Positions 33,829-42,940 of a stretch of DNA of 64,000 nucleotides are shown piece after piece. The first letter of the stretch is position 1, and each line of letters starts with the position of its first letter. This DNA is from Bacteroidales bacterium (GTDB lineage: Bacteria > Bacteroidota > Bacteroidia > Bacteroidales > P3): NCBI GenBank assembly GCA_017479385.1, contig JAFVCE010000013.1, positions 62,001 to 126,000 of the forward strand, given 5' to 3'. A model generated the notes under the pieces. That model made no database searches and had not been told where the DNA came from. It saw only the letters and a program-made list of their open reading frames with translations. A program made the position numbers and the translations under genes.

Positions 33829-33966
33829 CGAAATTTTATTGGACTACACAATTTTTTTTTGTTGGCCGTGTTTCAGGGGTGTTTTTTGGTTGTGGTTTGG
33901 GGCTGTTGGGGCGTGGGTTGTGGGGGGCGAAGTGGGGGCTTTTGGGGGGGTGTTAAGTGGTTGAGT

Positions 33967-34021
33967 GTCAGGCGTTGTTCGACCTCAATACGACCTTAAC
34001 CCCTCTTTGATACGACTTTGG
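33967..34021 (-). repeat. Five-unit copy of the 11-bp repeat family
   Basis: On the - strand the units read CCAAAGTCGTA, TCAAAGAGGGG, TTAAGGTCGTA, TTGAGGTCGAA and CAACGCCTGAC. It lies 73 bases after the tolC-like gene, in the sense direction of both flanking genes. Four of the five units closely match those at 59561-59615. Confidence 0.8.
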
Positions 34022-34093
34022 TGTTGATTATTAGGTGGTTAGGGGTGCTGTTTTTTGGGGGAATGTGGAGGTGGGTTGGTTGGGCTTGGCCGT

Positions 34094-35527
34094 TCAGGGT
34101 TGGAGCATGAGGGTGTATGTTTTGTGGCGCAGGCGGTAGGTGATGAGTTGGTCGGTGAGGTCGGCGCGAGCTTGTTGGAGCAGCATTTGGGCTTCGAGTA
34201 GTTCGCCGGTTGTGGCAAGGCCTGCTGCATAGTAGGATTGGACTTCGCGCAGGTTGTCGGCAGCGTCGTCGACGGCTTGTCGGCGGACGCTGACCAGTGC
34301 CAGTGCTTCGGCGGCTTGGTTGCGGGCTTGTTGCAGTTGTAGGGCGAGTTGTTGGCGGAGGTCGATGTTGCGCCATGCTGTTTTTTCGAGTTCGAGGTGC
34401 TGTTTTCGAGCGTTGTGTGATGTTTCCCACCAGGCGGTGAGGGGTATGTTGAGTGTGGCGAAGACGAGGCCGTGGGGGTTGAGGTTGGTGCCGCCGGTGT
34501 TGCTCAGGCCGTAGGTGGCGCCGACGGCTAATTGTGGCAAGGCTTGGCCGAGGGCCATGCGGTAGCGCAGGTGGTCGGCCGATACGGCGAGGTTGAGCAG
34601 TTGGGCTTCGGGGCGGCGGTCGGCGAGTGTGGCGAGGCTGGTGCTGTCGGCCAGTGGCATGGTGGGCAGGTGGGTGCCGAGGCTGTCGGCTGGGGTGAGG
34701 GTGGGTGTGTAGTCGAGGCCGATGTATTGGCAGAGGGCCATGAGGGCGAGTTGCAGGCCGTTGTCGAGTTGTGTCGTCTGGGCGGCGAGTTCGTTTTGGC
34801 GCAGTTTGACTTTGAGCAGGTCGTTGCGGCCGATGACGCCGGCGGCGTGGGCGGCTTCGGCGTCGTGGCGCAGGGTGTCGAGCAGGGTTTGGGCTTCGGA
34901 TAGGGTGTTGCGTTTTTCGAGCAGCGAGGCGATGAGCCAGTAGCGTTGTTCGACGCCGAGGGTTACCTCGTTGGTGGCTATCTGTAGTTGCAACTGTGCG
35001 GCGTCGACGCCAAGTTGGGCCAGCTCGTTGCCGCGCGATATTTGTCCGCCGGCGTAGAGGGGCCATATTAGTGTGGCGCCGGCCGTGAGGCCGTGGTCGA
35101 GCATTTGCAGTGTGGCGTTGTAGTCGAAGTGGTTGGCTATTTCTTGCAGCAGTGCGTCGAGGTTGATGTTGAGGCCGAAGCCGTCGATTAGTTGTTGTAG
35201 CTGCTCTATGCGGCCGTCGGCGGTTTGGCCGTCGAGTGTTAGGTCGAGGTTGAAGTCGACGCCCGACTGGCTGCCGTCTTTCGAGGCCTGAATGTCGACA
35301 AGGCTGCCGTCGGCTTGGAAAGCGGCTGCCGAGAGCGATACGGTGGGGAAGTGGTGGGTGAAGGCGGCTTTGCTTGTTTGGCGAGCACTTTCGAGGTCGA
35401 GTTGTGCAACGCGCATGGCGGCTTGGTTGCGCAGGGCGAGGGCCACGCAGCTGTCGAGGCTGAGCGGTTGTGCGGCGAGGCCGAGGGCGGCCAAGCACAG
35501 GATGAGGGTCAGTGCGTGGGCTTTCAT
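34094..35527 (-). CDS. TolC-family outer-membrane efflux protein
   Basis: Protein of 477 aa with a signal peptide (MKAHALTLILCLAALGLAAQ) and the duplicated helical OEP architecture: LSLDSCVALALRNQAAMRVA near the N-terminus and long coiled helices such as RDEVTLGVEQRYWLIASLLEK-like sequence in the middle and AEALALVSVRRQAVDDAADN near the end. It forms the outer-membrane channel of the tripartite RND pump encoded immediately upstream, and its start overlaps the permease stop by four bases. Substrate unknown. Confidence 0.9.
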   Translation of the reverse strand: MKAHALTLILCLAALGLAAQPLSLDSCVALALRNQAAMRVAQLDLESARQTSKAAFTHHFPTVSLSAAAFQADGSLVDIQASKDGSQSGVDFNLDLTLDGQTADGRIEQLQQLIDGFGLNINLDALLQEIANHFDYNATLQMLDHGLTAGATLIWPLYAGGQISRGNELAQLGVDAAQLQLQIATNEVTLGVEQRYWLIASLLEKRNTLSEAQTLLDTLRHDAEAAHAAGVIGRNDLLKVKLRQNELAAQTTQLDNGLQLALMALCQYIGLDYTPTLTPADSLGTHLPTMPLADSTSLATLADRRPEAQLLNLAVSADHLRYRMALGQALPQLAVGATYGLSNTGGTNLNPHGLVFATLNIPLTAWWETSHNARKQHLELEKTAWRNIDLRQQLALQLQQARNQAAEALALVSVRRQAVDDAADNLREVQSYYAAGLATTGELLEAQMLLQQARADLTDQLITYRLRHKTYTLMLQP

Positions 35528-38500
35528 TGGGCGGTGGGGTTAGTGCGGTCGAATAGTTTCCAGTAGGCCACGGGCATGACGGTGACGATGAGGCCGATGG
35601 CGCAGAGGGTGCCGAAGCATATCACTATGCCCATGGGCATCCAGAGCGTGGAGCGGTGTATTATCATAGGTATAACGCCCACGGCGGTGGTGGCCGAGGT
35701 GAGGAAGATGGGCCTCATGCGGCGTCGGCCAGCTTCGAAGGCTACTTCGCGCAGCGGCAGGCCTGTGGCGCGTAGTTCTTCGGCATAGTCGAACATGACT
35801 ATCGTGTTGCGCACGTTGATTCCTATCAGGCTCACGATGCCTATGATAGCGGTGAGGCTCACGTCGCACCCGAATATCCACAGCCCGAGGAAGGCGCCCA
35901 GCAGGCACAGCATGGTGCCGCAGAGGGCGAGTAGGGTGAGGCGTATTTTTTTGAAGTTGAAGAGTAGGAAGAAGAAGACTATGGCCACCGAGGCGCATAG
36001 GCCGATGATGATGTCGCCCATCGTGTCGTTGTTCACGCCGTTGAGGCCGCCGTAGCTCATCGTCACCCCTTCGGGCAGCGAGGGGCGGAAGTGGTTTTCG
36101 AGCCAGGGTTTGAGCTCCTTCATCACTACGGGTTGGCTCTTGCCGTAGCGCAGGTCGGCGCCCACAGTGAGGCAGGGCGAGCCGTTGCGGTGGGCAATGC
36201 GGGCGGGCTTGAAGTCGGGGCTGATGTCGGCCACTTGGCGCAGGGGCACCCACACGCCGGGCATGGCGGTGGGCACCATCAGGTTGGCCAGGCGGGCCAC
36301 GTCGCCCGGTTGCTGATTGTCGTCGGTGTAGAGCGTTACTTGCATCTTGTAGTCGTCCTCCCAAATGGTCGTTATCGGCACTCCACTGTAGAGGGCGGCG
36401 AGGTTGGCCGAGAGCATGGCTTTGGTAATGCCGAGGCGCGAAGCCTCGTCGGCTTTGAGGTCGAGGCGAATCGAGGGCAGTGAGCCGTCGAAGTCGCTGT
36501 GTACCCAAATCAGGTCGTCGCAGTGGGTGCGCATATACATCATCAAAGAGTCTGCCATTCGGCGCAGGTCTGACAAATTGTCACCCCGCAGGCGCACCTC
36601 GACTGGGTTGGCCACGGCCTGGTAGTCGAGCTGCTTGAACCTCACCGAGGCCTCGGGAAAGAGGTCTATGCTGCTGTCGGTGTAGCGTTCTATAAGCTTC
36701 TCTGTCTGTCGGTTACCTGTTGTTTTGACAATCATTTGGGCGTAGTTCTTGCCGGGCATTTGTGGGCTATAGGTGGCCATGAAGCGCGGCGAACTGGTTC
36801 CGACAAAGGTGGTGACACTCTCGATGCTGTCGTTGTCGCGCAGCATCTGCTCCACGCGTTGGCTCACGGCGGCAGTGTTCTCGAGGGTCGAACCTTCGGG
36901 CATATAGATTTCGACGGCAAAGCTGTCGCGCTCGGCCTTGGGCATGAGCTGCAGAGGTAGGTGCAGAAAGATTATCACCGCCAACGCAACCGAAGCCACT
37001 CCGGTGCCAATGGTGAGCCATGGCCGAGCAAAACACGAGCGTAGCAGTCGTTCGTAGCCCCCCTCGAGGGTTTCGAAAAAGCGGTTCTGTACCCTTGCCA
37101 TGAGGGTGCCGGTGGCTTTGGGGCGGCCGTCGGCAATCATGCGTTGCTCCAACCTCGGGGTGAGCAGCATGGCCAACGCGAGCGACACGCCCAGCGAGAG
37201 GCTGATGGTGGTGGGGAAGAACTTTACAAAGTCGGCCAGCGGCCCGTGCATAGTGAAAAGGTAGGGGAAGAATATGCCACTAATGGCAATGGTGGCCACC
37301 AGCAACGAGGGGAAGAAGACCTTGGCGCTGGCCACGGCGGCCTGCCAAGGGGCCATGCCGTGGCGCAGGTTGTCCATATAGCCATCAATCATCACAATCG
37401 AGTCGTCTACAATCATGCCGAGGGTGACTATGAGCGCTGCGAGGGTTACGATATTCATCTCGTAACCAACAATATACATAATGCCGATGGTGATGGCTGT
37501 TGTTAGCGGGATTTCGATGGCCGGAATGAGCGCCGACGAGAGTGGGAAGAGAAGCAGCATGACGGCAATGACCACGAGAATGGCGGTTAGGAGGTCGGTC
37601 ATGAAGCCCCAGATGCTTTCGTCTACCACTTTAGGCAGGTCGGTAATGCGGTAGAGGCCCACGCCGTCGGGTAGCAGGCGGGCGAAGTCGGACAATTCGG
37701 CGTCGACCGCGCGGCCAAACTTGACTATGTTGTTGCCCGGCCTCATTTCGACCGAAAGCACGAGGGCGTGGCGCCCGTCTTTGGTGATGTATGACGAAGG
37801 GGCAGAGTATTGGCGTTCGATTCGCGCCACGTCGCGCAGGCGCATCGTCTGGCCGGTGGGGAGGGCGAGGATAACGTGGTCGGCAATCTCGCTTTCCGAC
37901 TTGAATGGCGACACAATGTGGAGTGGCATCACGTTGCTGCTATCGGCCAGCGTGGCGCCAATGCTGAGCAGGCCTTGCGAGAGCATTCCTGCCGCAATGG
38001 TTTGCTGGTTTATGCCGTAGGCTGCCAAGCGCGACTGGTCGAGGTGGACGGCAATCTCTTCCTGCTGCTCGCCAAACGAGCGTATGTTGCCCACGGCTGG
38101 CACTCGGCGCAGACGGGCTTTGAGGTCGCTCATGTAGCGTTCCATCTCGCGGTAGGTCTTGTTGTCAGAATCCATCGTGATGAGGAGCGACGAGGTGTTG
38201 CCAAAGTCGTCGACCACGGCAATGCCCAGCACGCCGGCTGGCAGCCTGGTTTTGAAGTCTTTTAGTCCGTGTCGAATTTTGGACCACACCTCGGTTTGGT
38301 TGTGAACGCTGTTGACGAGTTCGACGTAAATGTAGACTATTCCCTCTTTGGTGTAGCTGTAGGTTTTTTCTTTGTCGACCTCTTGAAAAGTGAAGAGGTA
38401 GTCTTCGAGTGGCGAGGTTAGCTGCTGCTCAACCTCTTCGATGTCGGCTCCTGGGTAGATGGCGGCCACGATGCCTTGGCGGATGACGAATTCGGGGAAC

Positions 38501-38616
38501 TCGTGCTTGTTCATGTGGATGAGGCCAAAGATGCCAAAAACGACCAGCAGTCCCACTATGAGGAACACTATCTTGGCGTTGGCCATGACGGTCTCGAAAA
38601 ATCCACTGCGTTTCAC
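35524..38616 (-). CDS. RND efflux transporter permease (AcrB/MdtC-like)
   Basis: Inner-membrane proton-driven exporter of 1030 aa, the normal RND length. It shows twelve-helix topology with two large periplasmic loops, and the paired aspartates of helix 4 are present in GMIVDDSIVMIDGYMDN, together with GPLADFVKFFPTTISLSLGVSLALAML. The N-terminus is FFETVMANAKIVFLIVGLLVVFGIFG, typical of the HAE1/CusA-like group. Four-base overlaps with both the adaptor and tolC genes make it the middle of a three-gene pump operon. Drugs, bile compounds or lipids are possible substrates. Confidence 0.94.
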   Translation of the reverse strand: MKRSGFFETVMANAKIVFLIVGLLVVFGIFGLIHMNKHEFPEFVIRQGIVAAIYPGADIEEVEQQLTSPLEDYLFTFQEVDKEKTYSYTKEGIVYIYVELVNSVHNQTEVWSKIRHGLKDFKTRLPAGVLGIAVVDDFGNTSSLLITMDSDNKTYREMERYMSDLKARLRRVPAVGNIRSFGEQQEEIAVHLDQSRLAAYGINQQTIAAGMLSQGLLSIGATLADSSNVMPLHIVSPFKSESEIADHVILALPTGQTMRLRDVARIERQYSAPSSYITKDGRHALVLSVEMRPGNNIVKFGRAVDAELSDFARLLPDGVGLYRITDLPKVVDESIWGFMTDLLTAILVVIAVMLLLFPLSSALIPAIEIPLTTAITIGIMYIVGYEMNIVTLAALIVTLGMIVDDSIVMIDGYMDNLRHGMAPWQAAVASAKVFFPSLLVATIAISGIFFPYLFTMHGPLADFVKFFPTTISLSLGVSLALAMLLTPRLEQRMIADGRPKATGTLMARVQNRFFETLEGGYERLLRSCFARPWLTIGTGVASVALAVIIFLHLPLQLMPKAERDSFAVEIYMPEGSTLENTAAVSQRVEQMLRDNDSIESVTTFVGTSSPRFMATYSPQMPGKNYAQMIVKTTGNRQTEKLIERYTDSSIDLFPEASVRFKQLDYQAVANPVEVRLRGDNLSDLRRMADSLMMYMRTHCDDLIWVHSDFDGSLPSIRLDLKADEASRLGITKAMLSANLAALYSGVPITTIWEDDYKMQVTLYTDDNQQPGDVARLANLMVPTAMPGVWVPLRQVADISPDFKPARIAHRNGSPCLTVGADLRYGKSQPVVMKELKPWLENHFRPSLPEGVTMSYGGLNGVNNDTMGDIIIGLCASVAIVFFFLLFNFKKIRLTLLALCGTMLCLLGAFLGLWIFGCDVSLTAIIGIVSLIGINVRNTIVMFDYAEELRATGLPLREVAFEAGRRRMRPIFLTSATTAVGVIPMIIHRSTLWMPMGIVICFGTLCAIGLIVTVMPVAYWKLFDRTNPTAQ

Positions 38617-39647
38617 TGTTCGGCTATGATTAAGGGGGTGTTGTCGCCAATTTTCAGGGTGCCGTCGGTCACCACACGGTCGCCCACGACCAGGCCGCTA
38701 TCTACAATGACACCGGTGGCCGTCATGTCGCTCAGCCTGATGTAGCGACGCGCAGCGGTGCCGCTGTCGGTAACAATCCACACAAAGCGGCTCCCGTCGG
38801 GGTCAATCTGTATGGCACGGCGTGGCACTTCGCAACCTGTGGCGCCGGTGTGGCTGGCAAAGTTTGCGCGGCAAACCATGCCAGGGAGCAGGGCTTTGTC
38901 GGCACCAGCAATGGCAAGGCGCACACGGTAGGTGTGGGCCAGGAGGTCGGCCTCGACTGAGCGCTCTTCTACTCGACCTTGATACGACCTTAACCCGTCG
39001 GCAAGTAGTGTTATGGTGGCTCGGTCGCCGAGGGCGATTTTGTTGATGTCGACCTCGGGAATGTTGAGGCGAGCGTGTAGTTGGCCGAGGCCTACGATGG
39101 TGACCACAGGTTGGCCTGGGGCTACCATGGTGCCTGGTTCGACCAGGCGCGACCCTATAACGCCGCTGCATGGGGCGGTGAGCCGGCAGTTGTCGAGCGC
39201 GCGGCGAGCTATGTCGGCCATGGCTTGGGCTTGTTCGTATTGCGACTTGATTTCCACCCACTTAACTTCGGGCAGGCTGCCGCTGTCATACACCTGCTTC
39301 GAGCGCCGATAGCCGTCCTCGGCGCGAGCCAGCGTGGCTCGTGCTGCGCGGTAGGTCGAGGCTGCGGCTGCGGTATCGGTCTCGGCCAAGAGTTGGCCAG
39401 TGGTTACGGTCTGCCCCTCGCGCACGTGGACTGCAACGAGCCTTCCGGCGGTTTCGAAGCCAAGGCTTGTGCGGAAGTCTTCTTCGATGGTGCCCACATA
39501 TTCGCGGCTGCTTTCGGCTGTGTTGGCCTCGACAGCGATGGTCTTCACCGTGACGGCGTTGGATGTGGCGAGTTGGTCGGCCTTGTGGTGGCAGGCGGCG
39601 AGGCAAAGCGCTGCAGCTGTGGTTATTATGAGAACGTGGTGGCGCAT
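38613..39647 (-). CDS. RND efflux periplasmic adaptor (membrane fusion protein)
   Basis: Lipoprotein adaptor of 344 aa; the signal ends in ALCLAAC. The biotinyl-lipoyl-like half-motifs are GRLVAVHVREGQTVTTGQLL and LTAPCSGVIGSRLVEPGTMV, with an alpha-hairpin between them and a beta-barrel after (LARLNIPEVDINKIALGDRATI-like). It connects the permease to TolC. The gene lies 10 bases after recQ, so it may be transcribed from the recQ promoter. Codons at 38961-38993 carry three units of the 11-bp repeat, coding for GLRSYQGRVEERS in the barrel domain. Confidence 0.92.
   Translation of the reverse strand: MRHHVLIITTAAALCLAACHHKADQLATSNAVTVKTIAVEANTAESSREYVGTIEEDFRTSLGFETAGRLVAVHVREGQTVTTGQLLAETDTAAAASTYRAARATLARAEDGYRRSKQVYDSGSLPEVKWVEIKSQYEQAQAMADIARRALDNCRLTAPCSGVIGSRLVEPGTMVAPGQPVVTIVGLGQLHARLNIPEVDINKIALGDRATITLLADGLRSYQGRVEERSVEADLLAHTYRVRLAIAGADKALLPGMVCRANFASHTGATGCEVPRRAIQIDPDGSRFVWIVTDSGTAARRYIRLSDMTATGVIVDSGLVVGDRVVTDGTLKIGDNTPLIIAEQ
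38961..38993 (-). repeat. Three-unit copy of the 11-bp repeat inside the RND adaptor gene
   Basis: On the - strand: TTAAGGTCGTA, TCAAGGTCGAG and TAGAAGAGCGC; the first unit is identical to the commonest unit of the family. It lies within codons and is in the sense direction. Confidence 0.7.
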
Positions 39648-39657
39648 GGGTGGGTGT

Positions 39658-41865
39658 TTAGTGTCCGAAGTCTGAAAGGAATTTTATTCTCATCAGGCGT
39701 ATCTCCTCGTGGGTGTAGTCGGGGTCGTCAGAGAATTCTTCGTAGGCGTCGTCGAGGCTGCCACTTGGTGCTTCGTGCCAGTAGTCGAGGATGGCATCTT
39801 GGTGGTCGGGCTCGATGTTTTGGTCTATGTAGTAGTCTATATTTATCTTGGCTCCGCTCGAAATGATGTGTTCTATCTCGGTCAGCAGGTCGTCGAATGT
39901 CAGACCTTTGGCCCGCGCAATGTCGTCGAGCTGCAGCTGGCGGTCTATGCTTTGGATGATGTATACTTTGAGTAGCGATTTGTTTGGTGCAGAGCGTATT
40001 ACGAGGTCTTGCGGACGCTCGATGTCGTTGGTTTCGACGTAGTTTTTGATTAGTTCAACGAATGGCTCGCCATATTTTTGGGCTTTGCCAATGCCTACGC
40101 CAGAGCAACGCGATAGTTCCTCGATGTTGATGGGGTACTGTATTGTCATGTCGCGCAGCGAGCGGTCTTCGAATATCACATAGAGGGGCAGTTTTTGCTT
40201 CGAGGCGATTGATTTGAGGAGCGATTTGAGCTGGGTGTAGAGGGCTTCGTCGCCCACAGCCGATGCGCCGAGGTCGGGCGCAACCTCGTCGTCAGAATCG
40301 TTGTCAGAGTCGGCGCTCTTGTAGTCGCGGTCGGCAATGACATAAATCTCGTAGGGTTTGCGCATAAATTCGCGTCCGGCAGGGGTTACCTTGACTGTGC
40401 CAAATGTCTCGACCTCTTTGACAAGCATTCCCTCGAAGAGGGCTTGGCGAATAGCAGCGCGCCAAAAGGTGTCGGGCTTGTCGGCTCCTTGGCCAAATTG
40501 GGGCAGCTGGTCGTGGCGGTAGGAGCGGGTGATGGAGTTTTTGCGGCCTTGAATGACGTCTATTATCTCTTTCGGCTTGAAGGCTTGCTTCATGGCGATG
40601 ATGGTCTCGATGAGGTAGGCCATCTCTTCGTGGGCTTCGACGCGCGGTTTGGGATTGACGCAGTTGTCGCAGTGGCCGCAGTTCTCTTGGTTGTAGCTCT
40701 CGCCAAAATAGTGCAGTATGGCGCGCCGACGGCAGGTCGAACTTTCGGCGTAGGAGACCACCTCTTGCACCAGTTGTATGGCCATTTCCTGCTCGGTGAG
40801 GTTCTTGTCGGAGAAGAATTTGTAGAGCTTTTCGATGTCTTGCTCGCAGTAGAAGGCAATGCAGCGGCCCTCGCCTCCGTCGCGGCCAGCGCGGCCAGTC
40901 TCTTGGTAGTAGCCTTCGATGGATTTGGGTATGTCGTAGTGGATGACGAAGCGCACGTCAGGCTTGTCGATACCCATGCCGAAGGCGATGGTGGCCACGA
41001 TGACGTCGACCTCTTCGCGCAGGAATTTGTCTTGGTTTTCGGAGCGAATCTTGTTGTCCATGCCGGCGTGGTAGGGCAGGGCTTTGATGCCGTTGAGTAC
41101 GAGCAGGGCCGCCATATCTTCAACCTTTTTGCGGGTGAGGCAGTAGATGATGCCGCTCTTGCCGGGGTTTTCTTTGATGAAGCGGACAATCTCTTTGTGT
41201 AGTTGTAGCGGGTCGGCCGGTTTGGGGCGCACTTCGTAGAAGAGGTTGGGCCGGTTGAAGCTCGAGACAAACTGGCGAGCGCTCTCCATCTGGAGGTTTT
41301 TGATAATGTCTTGCTGCACTTTTGGTGTGGCCGAGGCGGTGAGGGTGAGCAGTGGCACGTTGTTGCCGATGGCGTTGATAGCGGTGCGCAGGCGGCGGTA
41401 TTCGGGCCTGAAGTCGTGCCCCCACTCCGAGATGCAGTGGGCCTCGTCGATGGCGAAGAACGATATTCTTATTTGTTTGAGGAAGTCTACGGTCTCCTCT
41501 TTCGAGAGGGTTTCGGGTGCCACGTAGAGCAGTTTGGTGCCACCTTTGAGCAGGTCTTCCTTGACCTCGGCAGTTTGCGCGCGAGAGAGGGAGGAGTTGA
41601 GGAAGTGGGCCACGCAGTTGTTGCCAGCCGTGAATCGCACAGCGTCTACCTGGTTCTTCATCAGCGCTATCAGCGGCGAGACCACGATGGCGGTGCCGTC
41701 GAGTATCATGGCCGGCAGTTGGTAGCACAAACTTTTGCCTCCGCCGGTGGGCATGATGACGAAGGTGTCGTTGCCGTCGAGCAGCGATTGGATGATTGCC
41801 TCTTGGTCGCCTTTGAACTGGTCGAACCCGAAAATTTCCTTTAACTTTTTTTGAAGCTCTTTCAT
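39658..41865 (-). CDS. recQ: ATP-dependent DNA helicase RecQ
   Basis: Protein of 735 aa from the ATG at 41865 (MKELQKKLKEIFGF); the frame extends upstream through the promoter but without sense. Superfamily 2 motifs are Walker A MPTGGGKSLCYQLPAM (about residues 38-53), FFAIDEAHCISEWGHDFRPEY, LTASATPKV and GRAGRDGGEGRC. An RQC zinc site (CRRRAILHYFGE, CGHCDNC), an HRDC-like helical segment (ELSRCSGVGIGKAQKYG) and a C-terminal helical extension follow, as in the long Bacteroidota RecQ. It unwinds forked and recombination intermediates. Its promoter overlaps that of kdsD. Confidence 0.94.
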   Translation of the reverse strand: MKELQKKLKEIFGFDQFKGDQEAIIQSLLDGNDTFVIMPTGGGKSLCYQLPAMILDGTAIVVSPLIALMKNQVDAVRFTAGNNCVAHFLNSSLSRAQTAEVKEDLLKGGTKLLYVAPETLSKEETVDFLKQIRISFFAIDEAHCISEWGHDFRPEYRRLRTAINAIGNNVPLLTLTASATPKVQQDIIKNLQMESARQFVSSFNRPNLFYEVRPKPADPLQLHKEIVRFIKENPGKSGIIYCLTRKKVEDMAALLVLNGIKALPYHAGMDNKIRSENQDKFLREEVDVIVATIAFGMGIDKPDVRFVIHYDIPKSIEGYYQETGRAGRDGGEGRCIAFYCEQDIEKLYKFFSDKNLTEQEMAIQLVQEVVSYAESSTCRRRAILHYFGESYNQENCGHCDNCVNPKPRVEAHEEMAYLIETIIAMKQAFKPKEIIDVIQGRKNSITRSYRHDQLPQFGQGADKPDTFWRAAIRQALFEGMLVKEVETFGTVKVTPAGREFMRKPYEIYVIADRDYKSADSDNDSDDEVAPDLGASAVGDEALYTQLKSLLKSIASKQKLPLYVIFEDRSLRDMTIQYPINIEELSRCSGVGIGKAQKYGEPFVELIKNYVETNDIERPQDLVIRSAPNKSLLKVYIIQSIDRQLQLDDIARAKGLTFDDLLTEIEHIISSGAKINIDYYIDQNIEPDHQDAILDYWHEAPSGSLDDAYEEFSDDPDYTHEEIRLMRIKFLSDFGH

Positions 41866-41883
41866 AATTCGAAAAAAAAGTCG

Positions 41884-41891
41884 TACCTTTG
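41884..41891 (+). promoter_or_regulatory. Promoter -7 element (TACCTTTG) of kdsD
   Basis: TACCTTTG followed by CAG on the + strand. The kdsD start codon lies about 60 bases downstream. Confidence 0.75.
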
Positions 41892-41910
41892 CAGTCCGGA
41901 ATTTTAGAAA

Positions 41911-41918
41911 CAAAGTTA
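41911..41918 (-). promoter_or_regulatory. Promoter -7 element (TAACTTTG) of recQ
   Basis: Read on the - strand: TAACTTTG, about 45 bases before the recQ ATG. It lies just downstream of the kdsD -7 element, so the two polymerase footprints overlap. Confidence 0.65.
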
Positions 41919-41947
41919 ATAAAAAATTCGCAAACCGCAAAATATTT

Positions 41948-42922
41948 TTGGCTTTGAAAACGAAAGAAGAATTGAAACGCATTGCTACTCAGGTGTTTGA
42001 GGATGAAAAAAAAGCAGTCGCCCATCTCGCCGATTTGCTCGACGATAGTTTCGCGGAGGCTGTCGAAATCATTTTTTCGACCCCCGGAAGGGTGGTTATT
42101 ACCGGTATTGGCAAGAGCGCAAACATAGCCCAGAAGGTGGTTTCGACTTTCAATTCGACCGGCACCCCGGCTCTCTTTATGCACGCCGCCGATGCCATTC
42201 ATGGCGACCTCGGCATGGTGCGCCCAGACGACGTGGTGCTCTGCCTCTCCAAGAGTGGCGATACCCCCGAAATCAAGGTCCTTGTGCCACTCATCAAGAG
42301 TTTTGGCAACCCCCTTATTGCAATAGTGGGCAACACCTCGTCGTTCCTTGCCTCGCAGGCCGACGTGGTGCTCAACGTCACCGTAGACCACGAGGCTTGC
42401 CCCAACAACCTGGCTCCCACCAGCAGCACCACGGCCCAGCTGGTTATGGGCGACGCGCTGGCCGTGGCCCTCATCGAGTGTCGCAACTTTACGGCTTCGG
42501 ATTTTGCCCGCTTCCACCCTGGCGGAGCCCTCGGCAAGCAGCTTTATCTGCGTGTGAGCGACCTTTACCCCCTCAACGAGCGCCCCGAAGTGGCCCCATC
42601 GACCCCCTTGCGCGAAACTATTATCGAGATGACTTCGCGCCGCTTGGGCTGCGCTGTGGTAACTGTCGAGAGGCGCGTGGCCGGCATTATTACCGACGGC
42701 GACCTGCGCCGTATGTTGCGCAGCTACACTTCGCTCGACGGGCTGACGGCGGCCAACGTCATGACCCCCAACCCCAAGACCGTGATGGCCGACGAGTTTG
42801 CCGTCGCCGCGCTCCATATCATGCACCGCTCTGCCATCACCCAGCTCGTGGTGACCGACTCCGAGGGGCGCTACCTCGGTGTGGTGCACATGCACGACAT
42901 TATCCGCGAAGGAATAATCTAA
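41948..42922 (+). CDS. kdsD: Arabinose-5-phosphate isomerase (KdsD/KpsF family)
   Basis: Enzyme of about 324 aa converting ribulose-5-phosphate to arabinose-5-phosphate, the first step to Kdo for LPS. The N-terminal SIS domain shows VVITGIGKSANIAQKVVSTF, a TGTPALFMHAADAIHGDLGM stretch and LCLSKSGDTPEI; LAPTSSTTAQLVMGDALA is the family signature. Two CBS domains follow (MTPNPKTVMADEF). No ATG exists; the start is a TTG at 41948 or 41954. It is followed after 18 bases by lptB, grouping LPS precursor and transport genes. Confidence 0.92.
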   Translation: MALKTKEELKRIATQVFEDEKKAVAHLADLLDDSFAEAVEIIFSTPGRVVITGIGKSANIAQKVVSTFNSTGTPALFMHAADAIHGDLGMVRPDDVVLCLSKSGDTPEIKVLVPLIKSFGNPLIAIVGNTSSFLASQADVVLNVTVDHEACPNNLAPTSSTTAQLVMGDALAVALIECRNFTASDFARFHPGGALGKQLYLRVSDLYPLNERPEVAPSTPLRETIIEMTSRRLGCAVVTVERRVAGIITDGDLRRMLRSYTSLDGLTAANVMTPNPKTVMADEFAVAALHIMHRSAITQLVVTDSEGRYLGVVHMHDIIREGII

Positions 42923-42940
42923 ACCCCACTCCTCACTGCT

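Noticed and set aside
33996-35498. Open frame of 500 codons on the - strand, rich in Arg, Pro and His
   Set aside because: It is the alternative frame of the TolC-family gene, which has a signal peptide and family motifs; the composition is typical of a shadow.
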